Below are positions 7,181 through 8,029 of a DNA stretch of 8,029 nt, one piece after another. How positions within the stretch are numbered: position 1 is the stretch's first letter; every line of letters starts with the position of its first letter. The stretch covers positions 1 through 8,029 of the forward strand of contig CAYIXE010000036.1 of assembly GCA_964367095.1 (NCBI GenBank), read 5' to 3'. The translations under genes and the position numbers were made by a program. The notes under the pieces were generated by a model, which saw nothing but the letters and a program-made list of their open reading frames with translations, had not been told where the DNA came from and ran no database searches. Source of the stretch: UBA927 sp964367095 (GTDB lineage: Bacteria; Patescibacteriota; Microgenomatia; UBA10105; UBA927).

Positions 7181-7555
7181 TTACGTAGGTTTGGCACTTC
7201 CAGTCCATACCAGTTTCACATCTTGTTTAATCACACGGTCAGCGAGATCCTGGGCTTCTTTGAGGCGGCCGGATAGTATCAGGTCTCGTACTTGAAACGC
7301 GGCTTTCTTCGTCACCCCTTCTTCATAATCACGAAGGTAGGGGATTATTATTGGAGAAACTTCAGAAAAGTTATCATCAAGCTTGGGGAGCGCTTTGTAG
7401 AGATCCTCAAGAGACATGTTGGGCTTTAGAATTTCCAGCACGCGTTGCGCGAGCTCTTGCGCGCGTTCTTCGGTCATCTCTTCGTTTTCTACTTTAAGTT
7501 TTATAACGTCGACGACCTGTGCTTCTATGCGTTCTCGAATATCATCTGGTGACAT
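7181..7555 (-). CDS. Small acidic helical protein of a CPR-type conserved family, function unknown
   Basis: From ATG 7555 the product is 124 residues: MSPDDIRERIEAQVVDVIKLKVE, then EEMTEERAQELAQRVLEIL, MSLEDLYKALPKLDDNFSEVSPIIIPYLRDYEE, and a final AAFQVRDLILSGRLKEAQDLADRVI helix. I recall similar proteins in many Patescibacteria genomes, with an E-E-RAQELA helix, a L..LDD.F.E..P motif and a LI..G...EA..LA tail, but know no name or function. The start is uncertain. ATG 7555 sits exactly at the predicted transcription start of a promoter (7562-7590). The frame, however, remains open upstream to the stop at 7739-7741 and there encodes SPAVALAILVLLFGYKKY, which looks like a membrane anchor but has no ATG or GTG; a TTG at 7636 falls in the middle of it. 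The gene is convergent with the antitoxin, 12 bases apart, with no terminator visible between them. Confidence -1.
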   Translation of the reverse strand: MSPDDIRERIEAQVVDVIKLKVENEEMTEERAQELAQRVLEILKPNMSLEDLYKALPKLDDNFSEVSPIIIPYLRDYEEGVTKKAAFQVRDLILSGRLKEAQDLADRVIKQDVKLVWTGSAKPT

Positions 7556-7561
7556 ACTATT

Positions 7562-7590
7562 AGTATCATGTATCAAGGAATAAGTATCAA
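7562..7590 (-). promoter_or_regulatory. Candidate promoter of the 124-aa gene, with repeated GTATCA boxes
   Basis: On the minus strand, TTGATA (7590-7585) is followed after 17 bases by GATACT (7567-7562). The predicted start falls on the A of ATG 7555, so the message would be leaderless. The plus-strand sequence GTATCA occurs three times (7563, 7570, 7584), and two of these extend to GTATCAAGG 14 bases apart. They may be regulator sites or chance overlap with the promoter boxes. Confidence -1.
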
Positions 7591-7709
7591 GGGGAGGGTG
7601 AGTGATGTATTTTTTATAGCCAAATAGTAATACCAAGATGGCAAGAGCGACTGCTGGACTGATTTCTTGTTTGTTTTTTGTCTGCTTGCTTGAAAGGTTG
7701 ACTGTTTGA

Positions 7710-7739
7710 TTGACTATTAAAATAAAACTATTATATAGT
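7710..7739 (+). promoter_or_regulatory. Candidate promoter of the 59-aa reading frame
   Basis: TTGACT (7710-7715) is followed by TATATA (7732-7737, 16-base spacer) or TATAGT (7734-7739, 18-base spacer). AACTAT (7726-7731) and ATAGTT (7735-7740) form a perfect inverted repeat across the -10 region. Transcription would start near 7744-7746 and place the 40-bp palindrome in the 5' leader. Confidence -1.
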
Positions 7740-7750
7740 TAATAATAAAC

Positions 7751-7790
7751 ATGTACAAATGATGTATCGGCCGATACATCAATCGTACAT
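7751..7790. promoter_or_regulatory. 40-bp near-perfect palindrome, candidate operator or leader hairpin
   Basis: The core is a perfect 22-bp palindrome (7760-7781, half site TGATGTATCGG), and outer arms ATGTAC (7751-7756) and GTACAT (7785-7790) share the same centre. In all, 18 of 20 base pairs match. It ends 12 bases before ATG 7803. Such symmetry suits a dimeric regulator, possibly autoregulation by the downstream product, or an RNA hairpin controlling translation; which of these applies is inference. Confidence -1.
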
Positions 7791-7802
7791 AGTGGAAATC
7801 GT

Positions 7803-7982
7803 ATGAATTCAAAAACGAAGGAATTTGTTTTGAAGGCGACAGATGGTTTGATAGGGAGCGCTGTAAATGCTGTATTGTGGTTTATTTATCTTCAAGGCGC
7901 GAGTATTGGGGTATCAAGGTCCAGCTATGGCGCGCATCAGATGTTTCGAGGTGCTCATGATGCTTTGGAAGAATTTAATTGA
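7803..7982 (+). CDS. 59-aa protein with a membrane-helix-like segment, probably truncated N-terminal remnant of a CPR-type regulator
   Basis: ATG 7803 opens MNSKTKEFVLKATDGL; residues 16-30 (LIGSAVNAVLWFIYL) form a hydrophobic helix, then QGASIGVSRSSYGAHQMFRGAHDALEEFN and TGA. From memory, CPR genomes encode proteins with this kind of N-terminus (helix, YG...AF..A...L.EFN) that continue into a winged-helix region starting roughly FNY.TIKRALY. Here the frame stops right after EEFN, and the bases after the TGA read IKSLY in the same frame before a GC-rich palindrome at 7996-8017. A truncated or frameshifted gene is therefore plausible; a genuine small membrane protein is the alternative. Only a weak purine-rich stretch precedes the start. 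Its own promoter and the large palindrome upstream argue that it is or was expressed. Confidence -1.
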   Translation: MNSKTKEFVLKATDGLIGSAVNAVLWFIYLQGASIGVSRSSYGAHQMFRGAHDALEEFN

Positions 7983-7995
7983 ATCAAATCTTTAT

Positions 7996-8017
7996 ACCCT
8001 GCCTTTCAAGGCAGGGT
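7996..8017. repeat. CCTGCCT/AGGCAGG palindromic repeat after the truncated frame
   Basis: ACCCTGCCTT (7996-8005) and AAGGCAGGGT (8008-8017) are perfect 10-base inverted arms around TC. The CCTGCCT...AGGCAGGG core is shared with the copy inside the giant gene (552-573). It begins 13 bases after the TGA of the 59-aa frame. No T-run follows on the plus strand, so it looks like a dispersed repeat and not an intrinsic terminator. Confidence -1.
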
Positions 8018-8029
8018 GGAAGAAGCCCG

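Noticed and set aside
7556..7636. TTG at 7636 as start of the 124-aa gene (151 aa)
   Set aside because: It would begin in the middle of a hydrophobic helix and has no ribosome binding site; either ATG 7555 or an upstream unusual start fits better.
7996..8017. Rho-independent terminator for the 59-aa gene
   Set aside because: The hairpin is strong but is followed by TGGAAGAAGCCCG with no T-run, and the same arms occur inside a coding region at 552-573.

Overview
The window looks like a piece of a Candidate Phyla Radiation (Patescibacteria) genome, most likely Parcubacteria-like. This is inferred from four things: two small acidic helical proteins of types I associate with that group, a very large protein of no known family, near-identical GC-rich imperfect hairpin repeats lying both between and inside genes, and promoters that sit directly against start codons. 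No rRNA, tRNA or ribosomal gene is present to confirm it.

Layout. Positions 1-6041 (minus strand) are one uninterrupted reading frame of at least 2013 codons that runs off the left edge. It encodes a giant protein with no recognisable signal peptide, a long helical N-terminal third, two hydrophobic glycine-rich stretches, a region resembling a GT-A/family 2 glycosyltransferase whose DXD metal motif appears lost, a Pro/Glu/Ser-rich linker and a C-terminal domain that continues outside the window. Immediately upstream on the same strand is a 110-residue acidic protein (6098-6430) resembling DUF5663; the two probably form a transcription unit. Positions 6563-7168 (plus strand) hold a compact type II toxin-antitoxin module: BrnT toxin, then a ribbon-helix-helix antitoxin overlapping it by 26 bases. 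Its consensus-like promoter carries a perfect inverted repeat that is a good candidate operator. On the minus strand, 7181-7555 encodes a second small acidic helical protein. Its frame stays open upstream through a membrane-helix-like stretch that has no ATG or GTG start. At the right end, 7803-7982 (plus) encodes a 59-residue peptide that looks like the N-terminal part of a longer CPR-type protein, cut off by a stop just before a GC-rich palindrome. A 40-bp near-perfect palindrome precedes it.

How the parts relate. The minus-strand genes (124 aa, 110 aa, giant) are co-oriented. The toxin-antitoxin cassette lies between them on the opposite strand with its own promoter, which suggests insertion into a pre-existing gene order. 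Two repeat families mark the region: a 38-bp hairpin element (one copy between genes, one read in frame inside the giant gene) and CCTGCCT/AGGCAGG palindromes (one in frame in the linker of the giant gene, one after the truncated peptide). The giant protein and its small upstream partner are the best candidates for an undescribed system; nothing in the sequence fixes their function.
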